NCBI GenBank assembly: GCA_009760855.2 | Contig: WPIO01000039.1 | Span: forward strand, 1,031,001-1,095,000 | DNA: 64,000 nt | Direction: 5' to 3' | From: Cristatella mucedo | Taxonomy: Eukaryota > Bryozoa > Phylactolaemata > Cristatellidae | Shown: piece by piece, positions 11,265 through 22,049 of the stretch | How positions within the stretch are numbered: the stretch's first letter is position 1 | Layout: every line of letters starts with the position of its first letter | Position numbers and translations under genes: made by a program | The notes under the pieces: model-generated | What the model was told of the DNA's origin: nothing | Databases searched by the model: none | What the model saw: the letters and a program-made list of their open reading frames with translations, nothing else

Positions 11265-12210
11265 AGCTTTGACCTTATCCTCACGCAGCTGTACAAGATG
11301 CTTCTAAGTGACTCGAAGGCTGCCGACGACTCATCTATGGCTAGGAAAATTCTTTTACACAAAGCGTTCGACGTGCAGTGATGACAGCAGCATCGTCCGG
11401 CGTCCACCTGTGGCTCTCACTACGCATTGCTGCTCCCGAAGAGAACTTTGATCTCACCTGGCCAGTCTAGCTGGCAGGCAGCGAGCGTGCCAGTCTTTAC
11501 TGTCCGACTAGCAAATGCAGCAGGGAAGCCTGGTTAAAATCCGTCTTGCCTGGACACCGTATGCAATATGCCAAGAGCTAGATTTGCTTCGCTCAGAGGG
11601 CGTTTTTTAGTATTATTACTACTATTAATATATTATTACTAGTGTTTGAGCCTCCTTAGGGAGTGCCAGAAATTGTTTAGTCAAGTTCCACCTCAACTTT
11701 CACTGAACAGCCGGACGAAGCGAATCGCATCGCCGCGGCTGTTTCACCAGCTCGGAGTTGGGCCTATCATATGCGCGACAGCCGAGCGAGCCACGGACAG
11801 CCGATAGGAGGACACGAGAGCGAAGCAGCTGAATTCGCTGTCGCTAGCTCTGATTAATTTAGCTAACGAACCACAGGCGTGGCATCGCCAGGCTATGTAG
11901 TTTCGATCTGCAAGCCTGCATATCCTTCCTGTAAGGCAGTTCCGGTCAAGTTTTTGCAGCAGAAGACAACGAAAACGCCAGCTCCGCTCTGGGCTCTCGC
12001 AAAAAGCGCGCAGCAGTGCAACAATTATTGGCAATGCCCTGCGAGAAGCCGGAATAGCTAGCAGCCAGAGTTTGACTGCGACGCCTCAGTGGTGACCGGC
12101 TAGCCAGTAAGCCAGCTGCTAAGACGCCAGCTCACAAGACGCAGCATCAGCTTCGTCTGCTGAGCTGCAGCAAAACCGACATGTGGCTCTCTATTGGCTG
12201 GATTGCAACC
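11265..12210. other. Region downstream of the collagen gene
   Basis: Contains a short ATT-rich run at 11610-11635. ORFs around 11744-12061 have no recognisable domain. Nothing assignable. Confidence 0.35.
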
Positions 12211-12212
12211 GT

Positions 12213-12218
12213 TTTATT
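12213..12218 (-). terminator. AATAAA polyadenylation signal of the collagen gene
   Basis: The minus strand reads AATAAA about 160 bases after the collagen stop codon (12382-12380), followed by a GT-containing stretch near 12170. It fits a short 3' UTR and supports the collagen gene ending here without a further globular domain. Confidence 0.55.
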
Positions 12219-12379
12219 GCTCAACCCACTGTATAGTTACCAAGCGACTGCTGAGTGGCATGCATTCGCAGGAGTCTTGGCTGACTCGACGAACGCATGC
12301 TGGTTCTGGCATCGCCTGCAGCAATCATCCTCCTATTAGAATAGAGCTTCGCCAAAGACTCTGGAGGAAGCTCGAGCTC

Positions 12380-15300
12380 CTACCAACGGATAAAAGGCTC
12401 TCCGCCCGATCCTTTCGGTCCTTGTGGTCCTGTGACTCCCGTAGGTCCCGTCGGGCCGGCTGCACCCGTCGATCCCGGAGCGCCTGGGCCGCCCGGCTGG
12501 CCAGGATCACCGTTCGCTCCCTCGGCGCCCCAGGCACCGATTGGTCCAGTTGGACCCTGGGGACCCGCGGCTCCAGCGGCTCCCGAGTTGCCACGTTCAC
12601 CTTTGTTGCCAGTCTGTCCTGGATTGCCGGTCGGACCAGCTGGCCCTGGCGCTCCCGGGGATCCGGCGTTGCCCGCAGCTCCCAGGCTTCCGGCAGGGCC
12701 GGTGGCGCCACTGTCGCCTGGCCTTCCTGTCGCTCCATCGGCGCCGGTCGCACCCGCAGATCCTGTCGGGCCTTTAGGTCCCAACGGACCGGCCGGGCCG
12801 CTCGATCCTTCGGCGCCCTTGGCGCCAGTAGCTCCCTTGGATCCTGCGCTTCCCGGATGTCCGGCGGCTCCAGGCGAGCCTTTCTCGCCCTTCGCTCCGG
12901 CCGGACCCGCGGCGCCGGGTGCTCCTGGCGCTCCAGCGCTGCCCGTCGCTCCGGCCGCGCCCGTGGCTCCAGTCGCACCTGAGGCTCCGTTGGCTCCCGG
13001 TAGCCCGTTTGCACCGTTGTCTCCTTGCTCGCCCTTCGGTCCAGCCGGCCCGGCCGGTCCTTGCGCTCCGTCGGCTCCGACGCTTCCGGTAGCACCAGTC
13101 CGACCGGGGGCACCGGCGGCTCCTGCCCATCCCGGAGCCCCGGTTGCACCGGCGGCTCCTGGAGCACCTGGAGCTCCGCTCGGTCCGGCAGAGCCCGGCT
13201 GGCCGTTGTCTCCGTCTTCACCCCTAGGGCCAAGCGGTCCCTTCGGTCCAGCGGCTCCGTCAGCTCCGGACGATCCTCGTTCGCCCTTCGCACCTGTAGC
13301 GCCCGTGGCTCCGGCTGGACCTGGAGCACCATGCGGTCCCTGCGACCCGGTGGAGCCGGCTCTGCCGGTCTGGCCTTTAGCGCCAGGCGCACCATCAGCG
13401 CCAGGGTGTCCTTGAGCGCCCGGGCTTCCAGTGCTTCCGGCGTCTCCCTTCGGGCCTTTGGCTCCATCAGCGCCGGTCGCTCCTGTTGGTCCTGCGCTGC
13501 CAGTTGCACCGACGCTGCCAGTCGAACCCTGGTCGCCCTGGTTGCCCTTGTCCCCTCCAGCTCCCTTCTGACCTGCAGCGCCGTCGTCACCCTTGGCACC
13601 TGTGGAGCCCGGAGCTCCTGGAGCACCTGCTGGGCCGACGGCTCCCGTGACGCCCGTGGTGCCCTGGTCTCCAGTGGCACCCTCTTCCCCCTTGGCTCCA
13701 TGCTGCCCGGTGGCTCCATCTGCTCCCTTCGCGCCCGTCGCCCCCTTGCCACCCTGAGCGCCCTCGGGGCCCGCCGGGCCGGCAGCTCCCTGGTCACCCT
13801 GAGCGCCCTTCGATCCATCAGAGCCTTTTTCGCCTCTTGCCCCTGCATGTCCAGTCGCTCCGACTTGGCCAGTAGCTCCACTGGCACCTGTCGCGCCAGA
13901 GTCTCCGCGGAAGCCTTTGGCACCCTGCGGGCCGGTAGCGCCCTGCAGGCCTGTCGCTCCTGCTGCTCCGGTGGCCCCGGCGGCGCCTGCATCTCCTGCG
14001 GCTCCTCTCTGGCCCTTCGCACCGGATTCTCCGGCGTCTCCCTTGTGGCCGGTGGCACCGGCCGCACCTTTCGGACCGCCCGCCCCGGCGTCGCCGTGTT
14101 CGCCCTTTTGGCCCTTCGGTCCAGTAGGTCCGACCAACCCTGTTGCACCGGCAGGACCCGTGGCTCCCTCTGCACCCTGCGCTCCAGCCGGTCCCTTCGC
14201 ACCGGCCGGACCCGTGGCGCCTACGGCACCGGTGGCGCCGGTAGCTCCCTGGGCGCCAGCTGCACCGTTCTTGCCGTCAGCTCCGGCAGGGCCATTCGGT
14301 CCGGTCGCTCCATGGGCACCATGCTGTCCAGCTTGTCCGGTGGCGCCGCTAGCACCTTTTGAACCTTTCTGTCCGGTCACACCCGGCTGACCGGCGTGTC
14401 CGGTCAAGCCATCTAGGCCGTGGAGCCCAGGCAGGCCAGTAGCTCCGGCGTCGCCAGTGGCTCCTTTAGCTCCAGCCGGTCCGGTGGCGCCAGCTGCACC
14501 GTCCTTTCCGCTGGCACCGGCCGGTCCAGTCGGACCGTTGGCTCCATTTGGACCAGGTGATCCAACGGCCCCCTTTGCGCCAACCAGACCGGAAGCGCCC
14601 TGCGAACCAGCTTCGCCCTTTTGCCCGTTTTCTCCAGAGTCGCCTCTTGGTCCTTTTGCTCCCTTCGCACCGCTCGCGCCAGCGTGGCCGGCTGGTCCCG
14701 TGGCACCCTGATCTCCGGCCGAACCCTTCAGGCCTTCGCTGCCCTGAGCGCCGATTGCACCCGGCGCCCCCTGGAAGCCAGTTGCACCGGACGATCCTTG
14801 CTCTCCGTGAGAGCCGCTGGGTCCGGTTTGTCCTGTGGCACCGGTAGCGCCGGACGCTCCGGCGTAGCCAGTGTCTCCTTTCGCTCCCTTTTTGCCGTCA
14901 GCTCCGCTGGCGCCGGGAGCTCCGGCACTGCCCGTAGCTCCCTGAGCGCCTGTCGCGCCGGCGGGCCCTGTCGCTCCCTCCTGCCCCTTGGCGCCCTGCT
15001 CTCCAGCTTTTCCCGAAGCTCCAGCAGGGCCCTTGGCGCCGGGTGAGCCGCCGGCACCGGTGTCGCCGGCCGCACCGGTCGCTCCATTGTTTCCCGCCGG
15101 GCCGTTATCGCCTCGCTCTCCGTGCTCTCCTTTCTGTCCCTTGGGTCCTTGGGGTCCAGTGCTTCCGTCCTGGCCGCTTGCACCCGGGTGGCCTGCGTTG
15201 CCCGCAGCACCTGTCGGTCCCTTCGGGCCTGCTGGGCCGGGAGAGCCAGCTGGTCCTTTTCCACCGGTGGCTCCGGTCGGACCGGCCGCGCCAGTGGCTC

Positions 15301-16152
15301 CTCGGTGACCGTCCGGTCCGGCTGGACCCGGATGGCCGGTCGCGCCATTATCGCCGGCGTCGCCTTTGCCTCCCTTTGCGCCCGGCAGTCCGGTGGCACC
15401 GGTGGCCCCCTGTGGTCCGGCGGCGCCCTGTGGACCGCTCGGTCCGGTAGCACCGGCGTGACCGGTCGATCCAGCAGCACCGGCCGGTCCGGTCGGTCCG
15501 GCATGTCCAGTAGCACCATTCGGGCCCGTTTGACCAGACGCTCCGGTCGCGCCGGGACTTCCGGTAGGCCCTTGGCCGCCGACGGCACCCGCTGATCCAG
15601 TCGAGCCGGTGCTGCCGGCGCTTCCGGTGCTGCCCGTGGCGCCGACGGCGCCGGTGGCGCCGGCGGTGCCAGCCGCTCCTGCGTCTCCGATGGCGCCACT
15701 GACGCCGGTCGCGCCGGTCTGTCCAGCCGGGCCCGGGGCGCCGACGGAGCCGCCAGAGCCCGCTGCTCCGGTCTGGCCGGTGGCTCCTGCCGGACCGGCG
15801 TGTCCTTGCTGACCGCTAAGGCCAGTCGCTCCGGTGGCGCCGGTGTTGCCGCTCGCTCCTGTCGCTCCTGCGCTGCCCGTGGCTCCCACTGGACCGGCGA
15901 CTCCGTTGGCACCGGTCGGTCCCCAGCCGCCGACGGCACCTGTGGCTCCGGCCGGGCCGACCGCACCGGTCGCACCGGTGGCCCCGACCGCTCCAGCGGA
16001 GCCGGAGGTGCCGCTCGCGCCCTTTGGGCCGGCCGGTCCTTGCGAGCCTTTGGGTCCCGTCGGCCCTTTAGATCCCCACGGTCCGGGCGGACCGGGAGGC
16101 CCAGGCGGACCGGTGCACTCGCACGACGCCGACCTCTTCTGGTGCTGATTTG
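12380..16152 (-). CDS. Collagen exon 2: convertase site, Cys-x-Cys and the Gly-X-Y domain
   Basis: One 3773-nt exon encodes the whole triple-helical domain, unlike the many short exons of fibrillar collagen genes. The acceptor AG is at 16154-16153 and the first two bases complete a split Ala codon. The frame is open from there to the TAG at 12382-12380. The exon is GC-rich and codes with GGN-NCN periodicity, which creates long spurious ORFs in other frames on both strands. Confidence 0.9.
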
Positions 16153-16691
16153 CTGAAGCGATCAGAAGTGGAAGCCTGCCACTGTTTCGCGCCTACGGCT
16201 GCCGGCCAGAAGCGCCAGCGCTGGACGAAGATGTTAATGAACTTAATTTTCGCGATGCGCCCCCCCCCCCGCGTCCTCCACACTGGCTGCGGCTTCGAGC
16301 GAGCGCACACTGCGCTGGTTTATGCTGAGCAGCTTTCCGGCAAAACTGGGCTTCCGTTGTTCTGCCGCAGGTGCTCTCACGAATTCGAGCAGCAGACGGC
16401 GAGATAGGGCCCGCTGCATCCAAACAGTGTGTACGCTTGCCGGAAAGTTATACTTCTCCTGTACTAAGCGTTAAAACAGGTCATACGGATGACCTCTCAC
16501 TCACCTGACGCCTTGCTGCCGCCGCTCAACGACTCATACTGTGCCAGAAGCTCCTGGACGAGGCTAGTCTGCTTTTCGAGAGTCGTCTGCTGCCAGTCGT
16601 TCTCCTGGCTCTGCACGACGGCCTCGTAGACGAGGACGGACACGACAACGACGACACCGGTCGCCAGCAGCCACGTAGTGGCCCTAATCAT
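12380..16691 (-). CDS. Type II transmembrane, threonine-rich long-chain collagen (two coding exons)
   Basis: Spliced CDS 16691-16505 joined to 16152-12380, giving 1319 residues. The protein starts MIRATTWLLA, followed by a signal-anchor (TGVVVVVSVLVYEAVV, about 11-26), a polar coiled-coil-like stalk (QTSLVQELLAQYESL) and a dibasic site in NQHQKRSA. Then come Cys-Glu-Cys, a GPPGPPGPP cap and about 410 Gly-X-Y triplets, apparently unbroken, ending GPKGSGGEPFIRW and TAG. GAT, GAK, GPA and GPT dominate and Pro in the Y position is uncommon, so helix stability probably does not rest on hydroxyproline. There is no fibrillar NC1 domain or C4 domain. Known parallels: nematode cuticle collagens (anchor, convertase site, Cys, helix) and annelid cuticle collagens with glycosylated Thr in Y. 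A secreted or shed matrix or cuticle role is inferred. Intron: donor TCAG|GTGAGT, acceptor GATCGCTTCAG, phase 1. Confidence 0.9.
16505..16691 (-). CDS. Collagen exon 1: cytoplasmic tip, signal-anchor, stalk
   Basis: It encodes 62 codons plus one base from the first ATG downstream of the TATA box (A at -3). An in-frame non-ATG extension upstream (poly-Ser from AGC repeats) is treated as 5' UTR. The donor G|GTGAGT at 16505/16504 is phase 1, matching the paralogue at 348. Confidence 0.88.
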
Positions 16692-16865
16692 TCTAAGCGG
16701 GCTTCGACTTCCAAGAGCTGGAGAGCTGGATGCGACGACACTAGCCACCCTGCTGCTGCTGCTGCTGCTGCTGGCTTGCCGCTCTCCCGTCGCGACGAGA
16801 ATGACCGCAGGCCGCTGCTGCCGCTGCCTCGGGTGCGGTCGCTGAGTCGGTAGAGGGCCGCGCGG

Positions 16866-16876
16866 CTCTTTATATC
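16866..16876 (-). promoter_or_regulatory. TATA box of the complete collagen gene
   Basis: The minus strand reads GATATAAAGAG about 180 bases upstream of the ATG. No ATG occurs between it and the chosen start, which supports MIRATT as the N-terminus. Confidence 0.65.
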
Positions 16877-16879
16877 GAC

Positions 16880-17009
16880 CCGGCGATGCGGCGTTCTGCC
16901 GTCCGAGAGCGGATTCTTATCTTAAAAAACGACGTTGTGATTGCTATTCGCTCTCGTTTCAATCCAAAGGCGGGGCCTCGAGCTAGGCGGTCAGGTGGTT
17001 GCCATGCAG

Positions 17010-17044
<35 letters not shown>

Positions 17045-17730
17045 CGCCGGGGCTCGCGCTCCGCAGTCATCGCGCTGGCTGACGACAGCGGCTTCCGGGC
17101 GGCTCTTGGGGCCGCGGCAGCGGCAGTGCTGATGGGCTCGAGGCCTTGGGCGGTGGCCATTCATCCGGCGCTAATCGCCGAAACCAGGGTTTCGTCGGCT
17201 GCGAGACTCGGCTACTTCCCCTTCCTCGGTCGGCGTCGTCCGGGCCGATGTCGAGGAAGAGGGAGGGGCAACTGAGCGGCCATACGTCCCGGCGAGTTCG
17301 CGCGTGACCACCTCTTGCTCTCGAGCTCATGCGCGCCAGCTACCCTAGCCGAGCTCCGAGCTGCGTCGCCGGCCAATTGGTCGGACGGAGGATAACTGCC
17401 AGCTAGCCGGCTCGCTGCGCTCGTCGCCGTAAAGTAGGTGCCGGCGCGCGTAGGCGTCGGCGACCAGTCGCTGGCAAATGGAGACTCGCCGCGTGTTCAC
17501 GATTTGGGCAGCTTCGCGGCGGTCCTCGCCGACGACGGCCGGTTGACACCGAGCGGCCCGGGCGCTGCTACTGCGCCGGCGGCGGCAGCGGCCGACATCA
17601 CCACTCGGCTCTCGCGCGAGCTGTCCGGTTGGCCTCCCGCCGCGAGTGTCTCTAGCTTGGCTTGCGATTCACGCGAAGAAAGAACGCTTGCCTTCGTCAA
17701 TTTGCTCGATTTTGCTTAAGCGTGGCGTCC
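16880..17730. other. GC-rich CpG-dense block upstream of the collagen gene
   Basis: Contains a (GCC)n run at about 17010-17042 and many CpGs. ORFs occur on both strands (17438-17719 +, 17497-17700 -), neither with a recognisable domain or convincing splice signals. It may be a CpG-island-like promoter region or an unrecognised exon. Confidence 0.4.
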
Positions 17731-18012
17731 AAGTTCGCAGAGGCTCGGGATTATTTCCTTAATCCCGGGGCTCGGCGTAGCAGACAGCTGTGGCTACTTC
17801 GTCGTTCAAAGACTCGATATCTCGAGAGCCCTGTACGAAATCCACGCACGTGCTAATGCAGAGCTCCGTCTTTCGGCGTTCGGCTCTCACCACAGAGTCG
17901 CGAGCAATGCATCTAGCACAAAACGACGGCTTGAGGTCCTCGGCAGTTACCCGACACTTCCAACGCTCAATATTACAAGCGCGACGTGCGACCCGCGCGC
18001 TCAGATGGAGCC

Positions 18013-18180
18013 GAGCTGGTTTGGCCCACTGGTTAGGAAGCTCGCCTTAAACGACCGAGGTCAAGGTGAATGTATTGGATGACCGAAGATGAGTCGCAGC
18101 TCGAGCGCTGGGGGCGTATGTATGTGAAGCGCCTGAATATAAAAAAGTCTCTCGGGTCGCTATATAAATAATTTATATTT
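18013..18180 (+). mobile_element. SINE family A copy (long-head subtype)
   Basis: The head GAGCTGGTTTGGCCCACTGG is followed by the extra module GGTCAAGGTGAATG...GATGACCG absent from the copy at 11121, then the LINE-like tail GAAGCGCCTGAATATAAA ... CGGGTCGCTATATAAATAAT. Confidence 0.8.
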
Positions 18181-18249
18181 CTGTATAGTTATGTACGTAT
18201 AACTGGGCCGCAAACACAGCATTCGTAGCGGCTCTGCAGTGCTAGTCTC

Positions 18250-18408
18250 TGCCTTGATAGCTCAGGAGATAATGTGCTCGCTCTGCACGACCGTGGTCGT
18301 GGGTATGAGTCATGCAGTTGGGCGATCTTTGTCGCCAACTTCGAGCGGTGTGGTGGCCATTAAGGCTCTTCTGCCGCTGTGCATATGAGGCTGTTAAATC
18401 AGATCGGA
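18250..18408 (+). mobile_element. SINE family B copy
   Basis: Head GATAGCTCAGGAGATAATG with an A-box-like core, body GGTGTGGTGGCCATTAAGG, CTCTTCTGCCGCTGTGCATA and end GAGGCTGTTAAATCAGA. It follows a SINE A copy by about 70 bases. Confidence 0.75.
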
Positions 18409-18441
18409 TTCTTCTCATCCGACACGGACTACGTGTAATAG

Positions 18442-18504
18442 TGACGCCTGAACCTTGCATTGACGCCTGAACCTTGAATCGCGACAGCTGAACCTTGCAT
18501 CGCG
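18442..18504. repeat. Three tandem copies of a ~20-bp unit
   Basis: TGACGCCTGAACCTTGCAT is repeated as TGACGCCTGAACCTTGAATC and again as GACAGCTGAACCTTGCATC. Small local tandem duplication with no known family. Confidence 0.7.
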
Positions 18505-18509
18505 GGCGG

Positions 18510-19910
18510 CGACCTGTAGGAGCAGCATCATTGCACGAAGTTATGCCGACTATAGCGGAACAGTGCAAGAATGCTCACCGACGGCTTGGCGGCGCCCAGA
18601 GCTCGGATAGGCTCAAATGCCAATTCCAACTCATGAAGCACGACTAACTGTCATCTGCATGAGGTCAGCTTTAATGCGACCTCGGCCAAGCATTGTGACA
18701 CACTAGACTTCAAGCCGTTATAGCTCCGGAACAACGAACAATGAGTATCAGTCCTGTTTTGGCCGATTTAGTCTGCCATAATTTCAACAGAGTCTTGTGC
18801 ATGACTTGCAATCAACGCTCGCCCTGAAATTGGATACCTGTTCTAAATGTTAAATTTATTGGTCAAGGATTCGTTAAGATTAGCTGTCCCCAGCTTTTCG
18901 TCGTCAAAGCGAGTTGCTGCAAGTACTTGGCATACATGAGCTAGCTTGCCGTTTAATCTTGGCCAGCCATTTCAGTGAGCTAAGATTGCTTAAGTTGGTC
19001 ATCTGACCAGCTTGGCATAAGCGAACCAAGTGAGCAGTCAGTGGACTGAGACTAGATTGCGAGAAAGCAGCCGACAGTTGGCTGCAGAAGGGTGTCTGAG
19101 CACCTGCTCAGATGAGGCTAGAAATTTGCTTACTGCCTACTCATTACATGTTTAGAGCCGTTAGTGGATCAGAAGTTACGACCGTTACTACGCAAAAAAC
19201 CATAAGAAAAGCGTTTCCAGTGGACTCACTTGCGCGAACTCCTACGGAAACAGCGGCAGTTGAAATTCGACGTCAGATTCAAAGAAGTACCACAACGCAG
19301 AGGCTATTAGATGTTGCTATGTATGAGGCCGTATTAGACACGGGAAACATCCAGCGTGGCACTACGCTAAGAGCATGACATCATTTAAAATACCGTGTTC
19401 CGGGTTGGCTGGTGAACGCACTTGAAGGGATTGCCAGACAATTATAGACTGCTGGCTGGACTCTGGCACGCCATTCCCACTCTCCTCTGTATGGCGGTCA
19501 GGCACTGACACCGAAGAAGAGACAGCATTTCCGTTCTGAAGGTCGGTGGGTGTGCTATGGGTCCCCATAGTTCAGAAGTCCTTAACAAAGCACAATTGAC
19601 GGGATGGGTTTCTTTGAGTCTGGCGCTCCAGGCGCCATGAAGTCACCTACTAATAAGCTTGACCAGGACTTAAATCACCTGCCCAGTCTATACTTGAGAG
19701 GTGTCTATTGAGGGGTGTAGCGAGAGCAATATTAATCATAGCCTATTATCTAGCGACATTGCACGTTAAAATATCAAGAGCGAAACTCCAGAGGGCTTAG
19801 CAAGCCTACATATAAGTATGTAGGAATTAATTGAGTCTCGCTATTTATATTCCAAGCACGTCGTGTAAATCTTCCTGCCTGAAATTTTGGTAAAGCTACT
19901 GACACAAACA
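18510..19910. other. Unassigned intergenic DNA
   Basis: An 88-codon plus ORF at 19112-19378 has no recognisable domain or splice context. Nothing else is assignable. Confidence 0.35.
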
Positions 19911-19914
19911 TGGA

Positions 19915-20080
19915 CTGGTTGAGATTATTAGCCCGTCTCTAATCTATTTATTGAGCATGCTACCACTAACCATTTGATTCATGCTTTCTTTGCAGCAATT
20001 GTAAAGCGCCTAGACAGAGATTGAGTTATCTGGCGGCGCTTTATCAAATGTATTATTGTTATTATTATCATATGAAAAAT
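19915..20080 (+). mobile_element. LINE family A 3' end
   Basis: Plus-strand tail TAAAGCGCCTAGACAGAGAT ... GGCGGCGCTTTATCAAATG with (TTA)n. Confidence 0.75.
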
Positions 20081-20148
20081 AATAGTAGTAGTAGCAGTAA
20101 GCAATTTACATTGCAGTTCCACGTGGGATATAAACCACTTTATAGGCG

Positions 20149-20149
<1 letters not shown>

Positions 20150-20196
<47 letters not shown>

Positions 20197-20222
20197 GTAT
20201 ATATATATATATATATAAATAT
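20150..20222. repeat. (TA)n microsatellite
   Basis: About 70 bases of TA with a single CG interruption, just upstream of a SINE B copy. Confidence 0.95.
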
Positions 20223-20235
20223 AAAATCTGGGCTA

Positions 20236-20410
20236 TCAAGACTAGCGAGCACCTTGCCTCCCGGGCTATCGTAGCCCATACTGGGACTTGGCTCTCCACT
20301 ATCCCTAGGTCAGGGGGGCTGGAGCCGATCCTTTGTTGCCAACTGCAAGACGTGGTGACAGCCGTTAAGCCTCTTTAGCAGCTACAAAAATGAGGCTGGT
20401 AAATTAGATA
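20236..20410 (+). mobile_element. SINE family B copy, diverged
   Basis: Body modules GATCCTTTGTTGCCAACTGC, GTGGTGACAGCCGTTAAGC and end GAGGCTGGTAAATTAGA match other B copies. The tRNA head is degraded. Confidence 0.6.
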
Positions 20411-20739
20411 CTATGTGCTGAAAATAAGTGCGTCAAATTTTTTGTTGATAAATGGCACCAAGCTATTACAGCACGCATGAGCCACGTGAGGACAATTCTT
20501 CCCACGGACGGTGCAAAAATAAGGTACAGCAACTCGTAGGTTAACTTCTTCTCAAATGCCGTCAGGTACCGCGATTTGGTCGGTAGGGAGTTACAATCTT
20601 TTGGACTGTATTAACTGAAGGCGAGGTCTTCAAAAAGTTTGAGATTGGTCAGCGGCACGATTATAAGACTTGGGCCAGAAAATTGAGTGGTGCAATGCGA
20701 AGCCGGTTGTTAAGTATTTGGGATAGGTAAGCAGGAGTG

Positions 20740-22045
20740 AGACAATAAAGAAACCCAAAGTAAGTAATCTAATGTAATGAATCTTTGTCTGTAACTCCAC
20801 AAAGTCATAAAGACCATGTGGGTGTTACGCAGGAGAGTTTTACATAGCGCACTCACAGCCTAAGCGGCTTTCGGTACGCATTCGGTAGCCAACAGACTTC
20901 GTCTCACGCAACAAAGAGAAAGTGGGAAGCATAGCAGAGTCAGGAGAGCAGTTGAGGTAGTGAGAAGCATGGAAGTAGCAGCTCAGGACCGCTGAAAAGG
21001 ATGAGCCATAGTCGGCTGTAGGAGAGTAGTGGTCGTTGCGTAAGAATTGTGGAAGCGAGTTCTACAGCCTGGAACCTGCAGAGCTAAAGCTTCTGTCGCC
21101 AACGGTCTTTAAGCGGAGGAATGGAACAGCTAATTTATTGTTCACACAGGACGTGAGGGCGCGAACAGGCTGAAACTGATGCAGCAGTTCAGCTAGGTAT
21201 GAATGAGCCAAGCCGTGGCGGGCCTTGTGGGTCAGCGCAAGAACTTTATTCTGTATCCGTTGCTCAACCGGCATCCATCCTAGCTCTTTTAGCAAAGGAG
21301 ACACGTGCTCAAACCACTGGGACTTGAAGACTAGCCTTGCTGCCATATTCATAGTCTGCTGCAGTGGCCTAATAGCTTTATTTGGCAGCCCAGCCAAAAG
21401 GGATTTACAATAATCAAGCCGAGGCAGAACTAAGGAGCTAGTTGAATTTTTTTACAAGCCACTGTGGGTGACAGCTCCTAATGTTGGATAGGGATCAGAC
21501 GTGATTGCTAGCTGCAGAAGTATTCTTCTGAATGAAGCTTTTGAAATTGGGGTAGCTGCCGAAAATGACATCTAAATTTCGAGCACGTGGTGATGGTCGC
21601 ACAATAGCATCACTTATTAGAAGAGCAAAGCCTTTTAATCCAGCAACACGCTTAGGGTGTGCTATGAGTAGCAGTTCGGTTTTATCATCATTTAATTTCA
21701 GGAAGTTTTCCGACATCCAGGATCGAATATCGGCAAGGCAAGCATTTAGTTTCTCAGTTGCCGAAGCAGATTTCAACGGTTTGAATGACAAATACAAATA
21801 AAATGAGAGTATCATCAGTATAGAAGTGTCATCCTATTCCATGGGCCTTAATCACTTTTCTCATGGGTTGTCTATACATTGAGAACAGCAAGGGACCAAG
21901 TACAGACCCTTGAGGGACTCCACTGGTGACCCTTCTCGTGTGTGAGACCTGACCCCCACACCACACGGATTGAACACGATCAGACAAGTACCGATTTAAA
22001 CCACGTCAGTGTTTCATCTGCCAGACCGATCGTTGTTCTGACTAA
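20740..22045 (-). mobile_element. LINE family C, longest copy in the window
   Basis: Minus-strand L2/CR1-like remnant. RT-derived fragments include ILSFYLYLSFKPLKSASATE, FLKLNDDKTELLLIAHPKRV and a C-terminal block (ELGWMPVEQRIQNKVLALTH, AELLHQFQPVRA). The catalytic YxDD region near 21815-21840 reads as FYTDD, so it is altered. 5'-truncated, with frameshifts. The 3' tail has the ATGTAATG repeat typical of this family. Confidence 0.8.
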
Positions 22046-22049
22046 ACCA

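Noticed and set aside
12194-15975. Long ORFs of 100-625 codons on both strands overlapping the collagen exon
   Set aside because: They are Pro/Ala/Arg/Ser-rich shadows produced by the GGN-NNN-NNN periodicity. The minus-strand Gly-X-Y frame with splice sites, anchor exon and poly(A) signal explains the region.
16497-16748. Longer collagen N-terminus starting upstream of 16691
   Set aside because: The extension begins with GTG and runs through an AGC repeat; the first ATG after the TATA box is MIRATT with a good context.
18442-18504. CRISPR-like array
   Set aside because: Only three imperfect, directly abutting units without spacers, in a eukaryotic context.
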